This document shows, in pieces, positions 1 to 9,494 of a stretch of DNA of 58,686 bases (the first letter of the stretch is position 1; each line of letters begins with the position of its first letter). The notes beneath the pieces are model-generated. The model was not told the DNA's origin. It saw only the letters and a list, made by a program, of their open reading frames with translations, and searched no databases. The stretch is from Prochlorococcus sp. AG-402-N08 (GTDB taxonomy: Bacteria; Cyanobacteriota; Cyanobacteriia; PCC-6307; Cyanobiaceae), in NCBI GenBank assembly GCA_003216535.1, contig QCIS01000011.1, forward strand, positions 1 through 58,686, given 5' to 3'. Position numbers and translations under genes: made by a program.

Positions 1-786
1 AAACGAACAAATAATGAGAAAAAAAATTTAAATATTCAAAATGATCTCTTATCAAAGTCAGAAAACTACGAAATATATAAAGAAAAAGCTGACAAGATAT
101 TCACAAAAAATGAGATCAACAAACAAGATATTATTAGAGGACAAAAACTATATAAAAAATCAAAAAAACTAAAAAGATCTAGAGAATTAATAAAAGAAAG
201 ACTAAATATTTACAAAACTAATTTAGATAGATTAGACGAATTCACTACACTTATAGAGAATCTAAATTCCTTATATCATGAGGAAATGTTCGAAAAAATA
301 AAACTTTTAGAAGAAATTATGGAAGAAATTTGTAACGAATTTAACATCAACATAAGGGGGCAAAGAGAAGATAGGAAAAGTTCATCTGAGATACAATCTT
401 CACCCATTCAAGTTGATACTCCTACTGGATTGAAGCTTCAGGTAGGGCGAAATATGAGGCAAAATGATTTAATAAGTTTTAAGTTTTCAAAAAAAGGCGA
501 TCTATGGTTTCATGCACAGGAATCACCAGGAAGTCATGTAGTTTTAAAATCTTCTTCTCAAGCAGCATCTGAACAAGATCTCCAGATAGCTGCAGATTTA
601 GCTGCTTTATTTAGTAAGGCAAAAAGAAATATTAAAGTTCCAATTAATTTAGTAAAGATTAAAGACTTGCAAAAAATAAAAAAAGGAGGACCTGGATGCG
701 TTTCCTTTAAAAATGTGGAAATTATTTGGGGAAATCCTACAAGAGGAGAAGATTACATTAAAAAAAATCTTAAAACAGTTATTTAG
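1..786 (+). CDS. rqcH: RqcH/NFACT family protein, C-terminal part (5' end outside the window)
   Basis: The frame is open from the first base, so this is the last 261 residues of a larger protein and not a gene starting at the ATG at 286. The first ~95 visible residues are Lys/Glu-rich with heptad-like spacing, fitting the coiled-coil middle of the family. The rest is the NFACT-R (DUF814) domain, with the hallmark WFHAQ and PGSHV motif near visible residue 168 and a DLAALFSKAK helix after it. Bacterial RqcH binds peptidyl-tRNA on split 50S subunits and recruits alanyl-tRNA to tag stalled nascent chains. Older annotations call it a fibronectin-binding protein. That role is from family knowledge; only the C-terminal domain is seen here. 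Confidence 0.88.
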   Translation, partial: KRTNNEKKNLNIQNDLLSKSENYEIYKEKADKIFTKNEINKQDIIRGQKLYKKSKKLKRSRELIKERLNIYKTNLDRLDEFTTLIENLNSLYHEEMFEKIKLLEEIMEEICNEFNINIRGQREDRKSSSEIQSSPIQVDTPTGLKLQVGRNMRQNDLISFKFSKKGDLWFHAQESPGSHVVLKSSSQAASEQDLQIAADLAALFSKAKRNIKVPINLVKIKDLQKIKKGGPGCVSFKNVEIIWGNPTRGEDYIKKNLKTVI

Positions 787-816
787 TTTATAATAAAAAA
801 AAATTTTTAAATCTAA

Positions 817-1077
817 ATGTTTGATTTTCTTTTGGGTACTCATGAATTTCTAGGAAATCATAGTTTTCCAGAATTTATTGTTGGATATCTATTTGGCGCT
901 GCATTAATAATTGGAGCTCCTACTGTTTTTTTATTACTTGCCTTCGTAAGCGCTCTTATGAAAACAAATGGAAAAATGGGTGGGTATAGAGAGTATGAAA
1001 CTTATGGAGAATCATCTTTAAATGATGCCCCTCCCTTCTTATTACCAGATCCAACTAATCCTAAATTAAGCAAATAA
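817..1077 (+). CDS. Small single-span membrane protein, function unknown
   Basis: An 86-residue protein with one long hydrophobic segment (about residues 19-46, rich in Gly, Ala, Leu, Ile and Phe), followed by a polar tail containing GGYREYETYG and a Pro-rich end (LLPDPTNP). The size and layout resemble the small accessory subunits of thylakoid complexes, and it sits about 1.2 kb upstream of petC-petA. I do not recognise the family. It starts 30 bases after the rqcH stop, so it may share that transcript. The balanced composition and clean hydrophobic segment argue for a real gene. Confidence 0.7.
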   Translation: MFDFLLGTHEFLGNHSFPEFIVGYLFGAALIIGAPTVFLLLAFVSALMKTNGKMGGYREYETYGESSLNDAPPFLLPDPTNPKLSK

Positions 1078-1157
1078 TTAAATTTTTCGAACAATAAAAA
1101 TGGACTTTGACGTGAGAAATTTTAAACCTTTTTCTTAAAATATATTTATTTAAAATA

Positions 1158-1916
1158 ATGAAAGGTACAGGTCAGAGTGAAAATAAATTATCAGATTCGA
1201 TGATTTTTAGTGATCATTTAGAGGAGCTTCGTCAAAGAATACTAAACTCAATTTACTCAATTATTATTTCAATATTCTTCAGTTTTCTAATTATTAAGCC
1301 GTTAATATCTTTCTTAGAAATTCCTGCTGGTGATATTCATTTACTACAACTTGCTCCAGGAGAGTTTTTATTTGTAGCTATTAAAGTTGCAGGTTACAGC
1401 GGATTAATAGTTTCTATACCTTATATTTTTTATCAAATAATATTGTTCATTTCCCCTGGATTAACAAAAAAAGAAAAAAGCCTTATCTTGCCCGCAGTTT
1501 TTGGCTCAGGTCTTCTATTTTTTTTGGGATTAATTTTTTCATGGTGGATATTAGTTCCTGCAGCCATAAATTTTTTTATTACTTTCGGTGCTGATATTGT
1601 TGAACCAACTTGGTCTATAGAGAGATATTTTGATTTTGTTCTCTTATTAATGTCTAGTACAGCAATAGCTTTTCAATTGCCAGTATTACAATTTATTCTT
1701 GGTTCTCTTGGAATAATTACAACAGAGAAAATGATTTCGAATTGGAAGATAGTTGTAATCTCCTCCGCAATCTTATCTGCAGTGATTACCCCTTCAACAG
1801 ACCCATTGACAATGTCATTGCTATCTATATCGCTTGTGTTGTTATTTTTTGTGGGTACTGGATTAACTTACTTATCAGAGAACCTTAAGTCAAAAACTCT
1901 TTCATCTTCTCATTAA
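1158..1916 (+). CDS. tatC: Sec-independent protein translocase TatC
   Basis: A 252-residue polytopic membrane protein, the usual length for TatC. It has the N-terminal signature HLEELRQRI (residues ~20-28) just before the first span, then six predicted hydrophobic segments. TatC is the receptor for twin-arginine signal peptides and forms the translocase with TatA/B in plasma or thylakoid membranes. The next gene but one on this strand, petC, encodes the Rieske protein, a classical Tat substrate with an N-terminal RR motif, so the placement makes functional sense. The 3' end overlaps the convergent DUF3067 gene by 32 bases. Confidence 0.95.
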   Translation: MKGTGQSENKLSDSMIFSDHLEELRQRILNSIYSIIISIFFSFLIIKPLISFLEIPAGDIHLLQLAPGEFLFVAIKVAGYSGLIVSIPYIFYQIILFISPGLTKKEKSLILPAVFGSGLLFFLGLIFSWWILVPAAINFFITFGADIVEPTWSIERYFDFVLLLMSSTAIAFQLPVLQFILGSLGIITTEKMISNWKIVVISSAILSAVITPSTDPLTMSLLSISLVLLFFVGTGLTYLSENLKSKTLSSSH

Positions 1917-2202
1917 CATTTAATTGCAGGCTGACAGCTCTACCTAACCTTGGCTTAGCATTGACTTTCTTTAGCCATTCCCTTACTTCCTCTGAATATC
2001 CACATCTATTTAAAATTTCGATTTTATCAGCTATCGATTTTTTATATTCATCTTCACTTAAAGGAAATGATTCCTGTCCAAGGAATCCCCACATCATTTG
2101 AAAATAGACAAATTTTCCTCTTCTAAAGAGTCTAAAATCATATTTTTTTCCCCAGCGATGAATCAAATAATGGATAACTTCATCTACTAATATTGGATTC
2201 AT
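1885..2202 (-). CDS. DUF3067 family protein
   Basis: A 105-residue soluble protein that I match to DUF3067, a family found in cyanobacteria and plant plastids. Visible marks are the aromatic and basic N-terminal half (YDFRLFRRGKFVYFQMMW) and the C-terminal SEEVREWLKKV and KPRLGRAVSL segments. The function is not established. It runs against tatC with a 32-base tail-to-tail overlap and diverges from petC, so it probably has its own promoter in 2203-2325. Its position between tatC and petC makes a role in cytochrome b6f or Tat biology a guess only. Confidence 0.8.
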   Translation of the reverse strand: MNPILVDEVIHYLIHRWGKKYDFRLFRRGKFVYFQMMWGFLGQESFPLSEDEYKKSIADKIEILNRCGYSEEVREWLKKVNAKPRLGRAVSLQLNVNEKMKEFLT

Positions 2203-2325
2203 TTAAATCAATTAATTAAGACTTCCTAAATTTTTACTTTAAATTATTAAAAGTCCTATCTATTTGCAACAGAAATTGAACAATTTGATCCATAATAACT
2301 AATAAATAACAGAACCAAGTAACGA

Positions 2326-2862
2326 ATGACTCAATTAAGTTCCAATGATGTCCCTTCAATGGGTCGAAGGCAATTTATGAATCTTCTTACATTTGGTACT
2401 GCAACTGGTGTAGCTTTAGGAGCCCTTTACCCCGTAGCAAATTATTTCATGCCTTTAAGGGCAGGTGGTGGTGGTGGTGGAACTTCTGCTAAAGATGAAT
2501 TAGGGAATCCGGTAACTAAGACAGGTTGGTTAGCTACCCATCAAGCAGGAGACAGAAGTCTAGTGCAGGGACTAAAGGGTGATCCAACTTATTTAATAGT
2601 TAATGAGGGTGGGGAAATAGGAGAATTTGGTTTAAATGCAATTTGTACTCATTTAGGTTGCGTTGTCCCATGGGATAGTGGTGCTAATAAATTTATATGT
2701 CCTTGTCATGGCAGTCAGTACGATACAAATGGGAAGGTTGTCAGAGGGCCTGCTCCTTTATCTTTAGCGCTAGCTCATGTGGATATTGAAGATGATGCTG
2801 TACTCGTCAAACAATGGTCAGAAACTGACTTTAGAACTAATGAAAATCCATGGTGGGCATAA
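2326..2862 (+). CDS. petC: Cytochrome b6f complex Rieske iron-sulfur protein
   Basis: A 178-residue Rieske subunit. Residues ~14-45 hold a twin-arginine-like MGRRQFM followed by a hydrophobic anchor and a Gly-rich hinge (GGGGGG). The 2Fe-2S ligands are C107 and H109 in CTHLGC and C125 and H128 in CPCHGS; C112 and C127 make the usual disulfide. The protein takes an electron from plastoquinol and passes it to cytochrome f in the thylakoid b6f complex. petA begins 3 bases after the stop, giving the standard petCA operon. The 123-base gap upstream (2203-2325) must hold the promoter. Confidence 0.97.
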   Translation: MTQLSSNDVPSMGRRQFMNLLTFGTATGVALGALYPVANYFMPLRAGGGGGGTSAKDELGNPVTKTGWLATHQAGDRSLVQGLKGDPTYLIVNEGGEIGEFGLNAICTHLGCVVPWDSGANKFICPCHGSQYDTNGKVVRGPAPLSLALAHVDIEDDAVLVKQWSETDFRTNENPWWA

Positions 2863-2865
2863 AAA

Positions 2866-3819
2866 ATGAAAGGTCTTAAAAATCAACTCATGAACAAAAC
2901 AAGATTATTGATTTGTACTCTGCTTTTCATTTCAAGCATTGTATTTTATCCTAAGATCACTTTTGCTTATCCATTTTGGGCTCAGCAAAACTACGAATCC
3001 CCAAGAGAAGCCACAGGAAAAATAGTCTGTGCGAATTGTCATCTAGCTCAAATGCCCACCATTGCAGAGGTTCCGCAATCTGTTGGCGCAGACAGTGTTT
3101 TCAAAGCTGTAGTCAAAATACCCTACAAAAATGACTTAAAAGAGATCGGGGCTGATGGTTCTGAAGTCCCATTACAAGTTGGTGCTGTTGTAATGCTTCC
3201 TGATGGCTTTAAACTTGCTCCACAAGAAAGATGGACCGAAGAAATCAAAGAGGAGACAGAAGGGGTGTATTTCACTAATTACAGTGAAGAGAAAGATAAT
3301 ATCATCATTGTTGGACCTTTACCTGGTGATACCAATAAAGAAATCGTTTTTCCTGTACTTTCCCCTGATCCATCTACTAATAAGGAATATCACTATGGAA
3401 AATACTCTTTACATATCGGAGGCAACAGAGGTAGGGGACAGGTATACCCAACTGGAGACAAAAGCAATAATGTTGTTTTCACCTCTTCCACCTCAGGAAC
3501 TATTAACTCAATAGAAACAATTGAAGATGGTAGCTATAAGGTCAATATAGAAAAGGAAAATGGTGAGATAGCTACTGAAGAAGTACCTGTTGGTCCTCAA
3601 CTAATAGTAAAGGCACAAGACAAAATTAATGCAGGTGACCCGCTTACTAATGATCCCAACGTTGGCGGCTTTGGGCAATTAGATGCTGAGGTTGTACTTC
3701 AGAGCCCTTATAGAGTAATTGGATTAATTGCATTCTTTATTGGTGTAGGTCTAACACAAATACTTTTAGTATTAAAGAAAAAACAAGTAGAAAAAGTGCA
3801 AGCAGCAGAGGGTATCTAA
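2866..3819 (+). CDS. petA: Cytochrome f (apocytochrome f precursor)
   Basis: A 317-residue precursor with a cleavable signal peptide ending at TFA|YPFWA; the mature Tyr1 supplies the unusual N-terminal heme ligand. The heme c motif is CANCH (C55, C58, H59). A hydrophobic stop-transfer helix ([20 protein letters not shown]) lies near the C-terminus and leaves a short basic stromal tail. Cytochrome f receives electrons from the Rieske centre and reduces plastocyanin or cytochrome c6 in the lumen. Translation could start at 2866 or at the ATG at 2890; both leave a workable signal peptide. lgt follows after 10 bases. Confidence 0.97.
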   Translation: MKGLKNQLMNKTRLLICTLLFISSIVFYPKITFAYPFWAQQNYESPREATGKIVCANCHLAQMPTIAEVPQSVGADSVFKAVVKIPYKNDLKEIGADGSEVPLQVGAVVMLPDGFKLAPQERWTEEIKEETEGVYFTNYSEEKDNIIIVGPLPGDTNKEIVFPVLSPDPSTNKEYHYGKYSLHIGGNRGRGQVYPTGDKSNNVVFTSSTSGTINSIETIEDGSYKVNIEKENGEIATEEVPVGPQLIVKAQDKINAGDPLTNDPNVGGFGQLDAEVVLQSPYRVIGLIAFFIGVGLTQILLVLKKKQVEKVQAAEGI

Positions 3820-3829
3820 CTTTCTTTAA

Positions 3830-4723
3830 ATGCTTATATATCAAGCCTTTATACAATCTCCAGGAGAAACTTTTTTAAATTTAGGATTTATAAATATTAG
3901 ATGGTACGGATTGCTTATTTCCGTTTCAGTTTTAATAGGCCTATTTATCTCTAAAAAACTTGCAAAGGCAAGAAATATTAACCCAGAGTTAATTAGTGAA
4001 ATACTTCCATCATTAATAATCTTTTCAATAATTGGAGCTAGAGCTTATTACGTAATTTTTGAGTGGAGGCAATATAGTGGAGAGAACTTTTTTACTTCTT
4101 TAGAACTATTTAATAATATCATTCAAATACCTTCTTTTCTGGCAGTTTGGGAAGGGGGCATAGCAATCCATGGAGGTCTAATTGGAGGATTAATATCTAT
4201 TATCTATTTCTGTAAGTCGAAAAACATTCATTTAAAAACTTTTATAGATATATTAATACCCTCAATTATTCTTGGACAATCAATAGGAAGGTGGGGAAAT
4301 TTCTTCAATAATGAAGCCTTTGGAGTTCCTACAAATTTGCCTTGGAAATTATTTATACCTATTCAAAATAGGCCTTTAGAATTTATTAATTATGAATTTT
4401 TTCATCCTACATTTCTCTATGAGTCATTGTGGAATCTTTTAATTTTTATCCTCCTTATTATTATTTTTAATAAACAAAATAAAACAGATTTTTTCAGGCC
4501 TGGCTTTATTAGCTGTTTTTATTTAATTGGTTATAGCTTTGGAAGATTCTGGATTGAAGGTTTAAGAACTGACCCACTATGCATTGGTGGACTTCCACCT
4601 TTCTGTGATGGCGGTATAAAAATGGCTCAATTTATAAGTATTTTTCTATTTTCTTCTGGATTAATTGGAATATTTTTTTTAAGATTGAGAACATATAGTG
4701 GGCAAAAGAGAAAGAATGGATAA
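3830..4723 (+). CDS. lgt: Phosphatidylglycerol-prolipoprotein diacylglyceryl transferase
   Basis: A 297-residue multi-span membrane enzyme. Family marks are [10 protein letters not shown] in the middle (the essential His-Gly-Gly loop) and the Lgt signature [13 protein letters not shown] just after it, plus a late [12 protein letters not shown] segment. It transfers diacylglycerol to the lipobox Cys of prolipoproteins, the first step of lipoprotein maturation in the plasma membrane. Likely clients in this window are the lipobox proteins at 23030-24028 and 25857-26342. It follows petA closely and overlaps the start of cobM by 8 bases (ATGGATAA). Confidence 0.95.
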   Translation: MLIYQAFIQSPGETFLNLGFINIRWYGLLISVSVLIGLFISKKLAKARNINPELISEILPSLIIFSIIGARAYYVIFEWRQYSGENFFTSLELFNNIIQIPSFLAVWEGGIAIHGGLIGGLISIIYFCKSKNIHLKTFIDILIPSIILGQSIGRWGNFFNNEAFGVPTNLPWKLFIPIQNRPLEFINYEFFHPTFLYESLWNLLIFILLIIIFNKQNKTDFFRPGFISCFYLIGYSFGRFWIEGLRTDPLCIGGLPPFCDGGIKMAQFISIFLFSSGLIGIFFLRLRTYSGQKRKNG

Positions 4724-5471
4724 TAAAATATCCTTTATTGGTGTTGGTCCAGGCGATCCAGATTTATTAACATTAAAAGCATTAAAAAAGATAAAAATTG
4801 CGGATGTCATTATTTGGACTGATTCTCTAATTCCTGAAAAGATTTTAGATTTTTCTAAAGAAGGTTCTGAAAAAATAAAAACGAGTTCGCTCAACTTAGA
4901 ACAAATCACCTCAATTATGATAGAAAAATTTCAGGCAGGGAAAACTGTTGTAAGGTTGCATGATGGGGACCCTTGCCTTTATGGAGCAATTAGAGAACAA
5001 ATCGAAATTTTAAAAAACGAAAAAATTGAAATCGAAGTTGTTCCTGGTGTAAGTGCTTTTCAAGTTGCTGCAGCATATCATGAAGCTGAGTTAACCATCC
5101 CTGACGTAACACAAACAATAATTTTAACTAGAGCAGGAGGGAGAACAGGGATGCCCGAAAAAGAATCTCTGAAAGCTCTTGCGCAACACAATTCCTCTTT
5201 ATGTCTTTATCTAAGTGCTAGGCATGTAAAAAGGTCTCAAGAAACTCTACTAGAGTTTTATCCTCCAGAGACCAAAGTGATTGTGGGATTTAGAGTATCT
5301 TGGGATGATGGTTGGACATCATTAATAGAGTTAAAAGATATGGAAAAATTTTCTATTGAGAAAAAACTAATTAGAACAACTATTTACATCATTAGCCCAG
5401 CAATTAGAAATTTTCAAAAAAGATCTAATCTTTATAATCCATCTTATAGACATCTCTTTAGGAATAAATAA
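4716..5471 (+). CDS. cobM: Precorrin-4 C11-methyltransferase
   Basis: A 251-residue tetrapyrrole (SUMT-like) methylase of the cobalamin pathway. The N-terminal [15 protein letters not shown] loop binds SAM, and the [13 protein letters not shown] and [13 protein letters not shown] motifs are typical of CobM/CbiF. It methylates precorrin-4 or cobalt-precorrin-4 at C11 during corrin ring contraction. I chose the ATG at 4716, which overlaps the lgt stop as ATGGATAA; an upstream GTG at 4698 would add six polar residues. Cobalt-dependent corrin synthesis fits Prochlorococcus, which uses B12-dependent enzymes. Confidence 0.92.
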   Translation: MDNKISFIGVGPGDPDLLTLKALKKIKIADVIIWTDSLIPEKILDFSKEGSEKIKTSSLNLEQITSIMIEKFQAGKTVVRLHDGDPCLYGAIREQIEILKNEKIEIEVVPGVSAFQVAAAYHEAELTIPDVTQTIILTRAGGRTGMPEKESLKALAQHNSSLCLYLSARHVKRSQETLLEFYPPETKVIVGFRVSWDDGWTSLIELKDMEKFSIEKKLIRTTIYIISPAIRNFQKRSNLYNPSYRHLFRNK

Positions 5472-5526
5472 TCTTAAAGTTGATAGAAAAATATTAATTA
5501 CTATAATTAGTAAAAATTTACTTGCT

Positions 5527-6021
5527 TTGAAAGAAATAAATTCTGTTTCGGAAAACAACAATAAAAGAGAAAATTCCCCTTTAAAGAGAATTGGAAATTT
5601 CATTAAAGAGGCTAGGTTAAGTAGAAATCAATCTATTGAAGAATTGGCTTCTGATTTAAAAATCGGAGCACATCAACTTGAAGCCATAGAAGAAGGTAAT
5701 GAAGAAAAGCTACCTGAAAAAGTATTTGTCAAAGCAATGATTAGACGGATTTCACAGAAGCTCAAACTTGATACAGAATTTATAATGGATGAATTCAAGA
5801 CAGAGAGGAAAGAAGTGAAAATTGAAGAAATAGTCGAAGAAGTTTCCAAAAAAAATTACAAATCTAGGCAATCTAAGAATCTGAATCCAGTAAGGTTCAT
5901 AATATTTATTTTAATTTCAGGCTTTCTGGGACTAATCGCCTCGTCCTTAATTTTCAATTTGTTTTCAGACCCTTCTCAGAATCAAACTCCAAAACAAGAA
6001 CTTATTAAAAAAGCTAAATAA
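5527..6021 (+). CDS. RodZ-like helix-turn-helix membrane protein
   Basis: A 164-residue protein starting at TTG. Residues ~24-100 form an HTH_25/RodZ-type domain (IKEARLSRNQSIEELASDL, then the helix IGAHQLEAIEEG). A basic linker and one hydrophobic span (~residues 122-146) come next, leaving only about 18 residues outside. RodZ links the MreB cytoskeleton to cell-wall synthesis, but this version lacks the C-terminal extracytoplasmic DUF4115 domain. Whether it acts as a morphogenesis factor or a membrane-bound regulator is open. The last 8 bases overlap the convergent ppx gene. Confidence 0.75.
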   Translation: MKEINSVSENNNKRENSPLKRIGNFIKEARLSRNQSIEELASDLKIGAHQLEAIEEGNEEKLPEKVFVKAMIRRISQKLKLDTEFIMDEFKTERKEVKIEEIVEEVSKKNYKSRQSKNLNPVRFIIFILISGFLGLIASSLIFNLFSDPSQNQTPKQELIKKAK

Positions 6022-7609
6022 CTTTTAAATCCAAATTCTTTAATACTTTTATTACATTACGGCATAATCCTAAGTTCCATTTTTCAAGTAGAAGATCATG
6101 GTTTCTAATTAAAGGGAAAAGTTCAAATGTAAGAATATTTTCCTGCAATTTTATTTGAACTGAGGAGATTACCTTATCAGGTCTTTGATCAAGAGATGCT
6201 GCTAGTCTCAAAATTAATGACATTTCAAGAACTAATGTTTTATCTTCTTTGGATATTAAATTTTGCCAAGACTCATGTCTTTTCTTGGGTAGAGACTTTC
6301 TATGGTACCTAGCGATCGAAGCAATAATACTTGTCTCTGCTTCAGAATATCCCAACAACTCACAATTTTTTATTAAGTACCAAGAGTGTTTGTGATATGA
6401 ACCAACATTCACGTATTTCCCACAATTATAAAGATTAGAAGCTGCCCAAAGAAGTTCTTTAGCTTTAGGTCCATTATCGCTATGAAGGATATTTTTAGTC
6501 TGATCATAGATTTGAAAGGCAATATCGATAACTTTCTCAGTTCTTGTATTATTTACTCCGAACTTTCTGGCCTGATGAACTATAGTAGTTTTTCTAATAT
6601 TGCTTTGAATATTTAACTCGTTTTTTATTATCCCTTTTCGAAGCATCCAATCAACAACTAAACCTTCTCGAAGAGCCCTCTCACTTATTATTAATTCATT
6701 AAAGTTCAACATCTCCATTGCGGTGTTTAATATCAATGCTCCTGGAAGAATAATTTCTGCTCTTCTCTCGCTTAATGAAGGTATTTTCTTGATTTCTGAA
6801 ATTGGCAATTTAATTAGTTTTTCCAGTACATTCTGTAAATTTTCCCTTTTAAATTTATAACCATGCAACTTTTGTTTAGATTCTCCTAAATCATCTGAAA
6901 TCAAATTTCCTAATGAGGTTGCAGTGCCACTTGTTGCAATCATAGATAAAGGCTTATCTCCCTTAGATCTACTCTTTATTTTTAGAACGGATGGTTCTAA
7001 AGATCCTTGAATAAAAGTTTTTAGAAACCTCGATCTTTCTGAATTTATAGAATCTTTATTTAAAAAATCATTCTTAAGTCTTACCGCACCAATCCTCGAA
7101 CTGGTAAGAGCTATTGCATCTTTTTTATCTGCAAGTATTAATTCTGTAGATCCTCCTCCAATATCTATGATTACAAAAGAATGATCTTTAAAAGCCATAC
7201 CAGAAAGAACACCAAGGTAAATTAATCTGGCTTCCTCAGAACCACTTATCATTTCTATTTGAATATCAGTTTCATCAAGAACTCTTCTAATAAAATCCTG
7301 ACCGTTTGGAGCTTCCCTAACTGCACTTGTTGCTGCTGATACTATTTCTTTTACTCCATTACTTTTACAATATTCTTTAAATCGCTTAAGAGTAACTAAT
7401 GCTCTTTGGATTGATTCTTCAGTAAGATTACCCCCCTCATCTCTTTCTCCAAGACGAGTGGTTGATTTATCAGTGAATTTTATTGAAAATGATTTTAATT
7501 CTAGATTTATTTCTGCAACCAAGAGATGTGTAGAGTTAGTTCCAATATCTATCGAAGCTACTAAAATTTGCTTTTCTTGGAAATATCTTAAATCCTCTTG
7601 AAGTATCAT
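6014..7609 (-). CDS. ppx: Exopolyphosphatase / guanosine pentaphosphatase (Ppx/GppA)
   Basis: A 531-residue protein with the ASKHA-fold phosphate loops of the family: DIGTNSTHLLV at residues ~21-31 and IDIGGGSTELI near residue 150. The C-terminal third carries an HD-like helical domain (HKHSWYLIKNCELLGYSEAE, then ARYHRKSLPKKRH). The enzyme removes terminal phosphates from polyphosphate and may also hydrolyse pppGpp. It stands alone on this strand, overlapping the RodZ-like gene tail to tail by 8 bases. The 97 bases at 7610-7706 separate it from the divergent prenyltransferase gene. Confidence 0.92.
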   Translation of the reverse strand: MILQEDLRYFQEKQILVASIDIGTNSTHLLVAEINLELKSFSIKFTDKSTTRLGERDEGGNLTEESIQRALVTLKRFKEYCKSNGVKEIVSAATSAVREAPNGQDFIRRVLDETDIQIEMISGSEEARLIYLGVLSGMAFKDHSFVIIDIGGGSTELILADKKDAIALTSSRIGAVRLKNDFLNKDSINSERSRFLKTFIQGSLEPSVLKIKSRSKGDKPLSMIATSGTATSLGNLISDDLGESKQKLHGYKFKRENLQNVLEKLIKLPISEIKKIPSLSERRAEIILPGALILNTAMEMLNFNELIISERALREGLVVDWMLRKGIIKNELNIQSNIRKTTIVHQARKFGVNNTRTEKVIDIAFQIYDQTKNILHSDNGPKAKELLWAASNLYNCGKYVNVGSYHKHSWYLIKNCELLGYSEAETSIIASIARYHRKSLPKKRHESWQNLISKEDKTLVLEMSLILRLAASLDQRPDKVISSVQIKLQENILTFELFPLIRNHDLLLEKWNLGLCRNVIKVLKNLDLKVI

Positions 7610-7706
7610 TTTTTTTTATAAGTATCTTTAATCCATTAATAAATATACTCAAGATTGATTATTAAATAATAGAAATTTCTTAATCCTAGTAAGATTATTT
7701 AAAGTT

Positions 7707-8615
7707 ATGAAATATACAATGGTTTATATGCAAAATAAAAATCAACAAATTAAATTAAGTACTTTTTTTGAATTATTAAGGTGGAATAAGCCGACTGGAA
7801 GAATGATCTTACTAATTCCTGCTGGATGGAGTTTATATTTAACACCAGGTGCTAATCCAACATTTTTAATGTTGTTAAGAATAATCCTTGGAGGACTACT
7901 AGTAAGTGGATTAGGCTGCGTGGTTAATGATATTTGGGATAAAAAAATTGATCAAAAAGTTTTTAGGACAAAAAATAGACCTCTAGCTGCAAATAAAATC
8001 GGTCTTAAAACGGCTTATTTGATTCTTTTCTTTTTAATTTTATGTAGTTTCTTTTTAACTTTGTCACTTCCTCAACCTGGAAGGATCCTTTCCATGTCAC
8101 TTGCTTTTTTAGCTTTACCTGTTATTTTAATTTATCCTTCTGCAAAAAGATGGTTTAAATATCCTCAATTAATCTTATCCATTTGCTGGGGTTTTGCAGT
8201 CTTAATTCCCTGGGCAGCAAATGAAGGCAATTTGAATAGTATCGTTTTATTGTTTTGCTGGCTAGCTACCATTTTTTGGACTTTTGGCTTTGACACGATT
8301 TATGCTTTAGCAGATAAAAAATATGATATCAAAATTGGAATAAATAGTTCCGCCATTAACCTCCAGAAGAATACAAGAGTAACTATTCAAATTTGTTATT
8401 TCTTAACTTCTAGTTTTCTCGCATTATGCGGATTTATTAATCAAATGGATTTTATTTTTTGGCCAATTTTGCTTATAACGTCAATCCTAATGCAGAGAGA
8501 TATACTAAAGGTATTTCCGGAGGAAAAGCAATCAATAAAAAATATTGGGAATCACTTCAAAAATCAATCAATTTATGGAGGAGTCCTTTTATTAGGAATT
8601 ATTATTGCCTCATAA
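7707..8615 (+). CDS. 4-hydroxybenzoate polyprenyltransferase (UbiA family)
   Basis: A 302-residue UbiA-type membrane prenyltransferase with about eight hydrophobic segments. The two Asp-rich motifs are visible: NDIWDKKIDQKV (~residue 74) and DTIYALADKKYD (~residue 198). In cyanobacteria this branch attaches a solanesyl chain to 4-hydroxybenzoate on the way to plastoquinone (the plqA or ubiA gene). Several Met codons lie close together (residues 1, 5 and 8), so the exact start is uncertain. The LD-carboxypeptidase gene begins 9 bases downstream. Confidence 0.88.
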   Translation: MKYTMVYMQNKNQQIKLSTFFELLRWNKPTGRMILLIPAGWSLYLTPGANPTFLMLLRIILGGLLVSGLGCVVNDIWDKKIDQKVFRTKNRPLAANKIGLKTAYLILFFLILCSFFLTLSLPQPGRILSMSLAFLALPVILIYPSAKRWFKYPQLILSICWGFAVLIPWAANEGNLNSIVLLFCWLATIFWTFGFDTIYALADKKYDIKIGINSSAINLQKNTRVTIQICYFLTSSFLALCGFINQMDFIFWPILLITSILMQRDILKVFPEEKQSIKNIGNHFKNQSIYGGVLLLGIIIAS

Positions 8616-8624
8616 ATTCTAAAT

Positions 8625-9494
8625 ATGGTTCTTAGATTAAAAAAAGGTGATTTAATTGATATTTTAACTCCAGGCTCCTTTATTGATGATGAAGAAAATT
8701 TTCAAAAAGGCATAGAAATTTTAAAAAACTGGGGCTTAGAAATTAATGAAAATAATTCTCTATCGAAAAAATTTGGTTATTTTGCAGGTGATGATCTTAC
8801 TAGATTTGAAGAACTGGAAAAAGCACAAAATAGTAAGCTAATCATTTTTGCAAAAGGAGGCTGGGGTTCAGCAAGACTGTTAGAAAAAGAACCTGCTTGG
8901 CAGAATGGTTTAATGCTTGGATTCTCAGATACATGTTCTTTATTACTATCTAAATATTCTCATGGATCTATTGGTTCTATTCATGGGCCCATGGTGACAA
9001 GCCTTTTTAAAGAACCAGAGTGGAGTCTTGAGAGATTAAGAAATTTACTTTTTGAGGGCTATGTTGAGGACATAAGAGGAATTCCTTTAAGAGGTGGGAA
9101 AGCGAAAGGAGACGTTATAGTTTCTAACTTAACTATTGCTACTTTTTTAATTGGTACTAATCACTTTCCAGATTGCAGAGGGAAAATAATAATTTTTGAA
9201 GATATTAATGAAGACATTTATAAAATTGATCGCATGTTGACTTACCTCAGGATGACTAAAACATTTTCTGAAATTGCGGGTATTGGATTCGGAAGTTTTT
9301 CTAATGATTCCTGCGACCTTGAATGGAAAGATTTACTAAAAAACTGCATTATTGAAAGACTCCAAGAGTTTGATTTTCCTATTCTTTTTGATCTCCCCAT
9401 AGGCCACATATCAGGGAATGCATGCATCCCCTTAGGGTATGAAGCAATCTTAAATGGTAATAACGGCATTCTTAGTATCGATAGACCTTTTTAA
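8625..9494 (+). CDS. LD-carboxypeptidase (muramoyltetrapeptide carboxypeptidase, S66 family)
   Basis: A 289-residue S66 peptidase, LdcA-like. The nucleophile Ser lies in GFSDTCSLL (~residue 100). The Glu of the triad is probably in IIFEDINED and the His in PIGHISGNACIPLG near the end, in the order Ser-Glu-His expected for the family. It trims the terminal D-Ala from tetrapeptides during peptidoglycan recycling, usually in the cytoplasm, and no signal peptide is seen. It follows the prenyltransferase by 9 bases and meets ispD directly tail to tail, with no spacer. Confidence 0.88.
   Translation: MVLRLKKGDLIDILTPGSFIDDEENFQKGIEILKNWGLEINENNSLSKKFGYFAGDDLTRFEELEKAQNSKLIIFAKGGWGSARLLEKEPAWQNGLMLGFSDTCSLLLSKYSHGSIGSIHGPMVTSLFKEPEWSLERLRNLLFEGYVEDIRGIPLRGGKAKGDVIVSNLTIATFLIGTNHFPDCRGKIIIFEDINEDIYKIDRMLTYLRMTKTFSEIAGIGFGSFSNDSCDLEWKDLLKNCIIERLQEFDFPILFDLPIGHISGNACIPLGYEAILNGNNGILSIDRPF

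Noticed and set aside
286-786. A 166-residue gene starting at 286
   Set aside because: The frame is open back to base 1 and encodes the coiled-coil part of RqcH; the ATG is internal.
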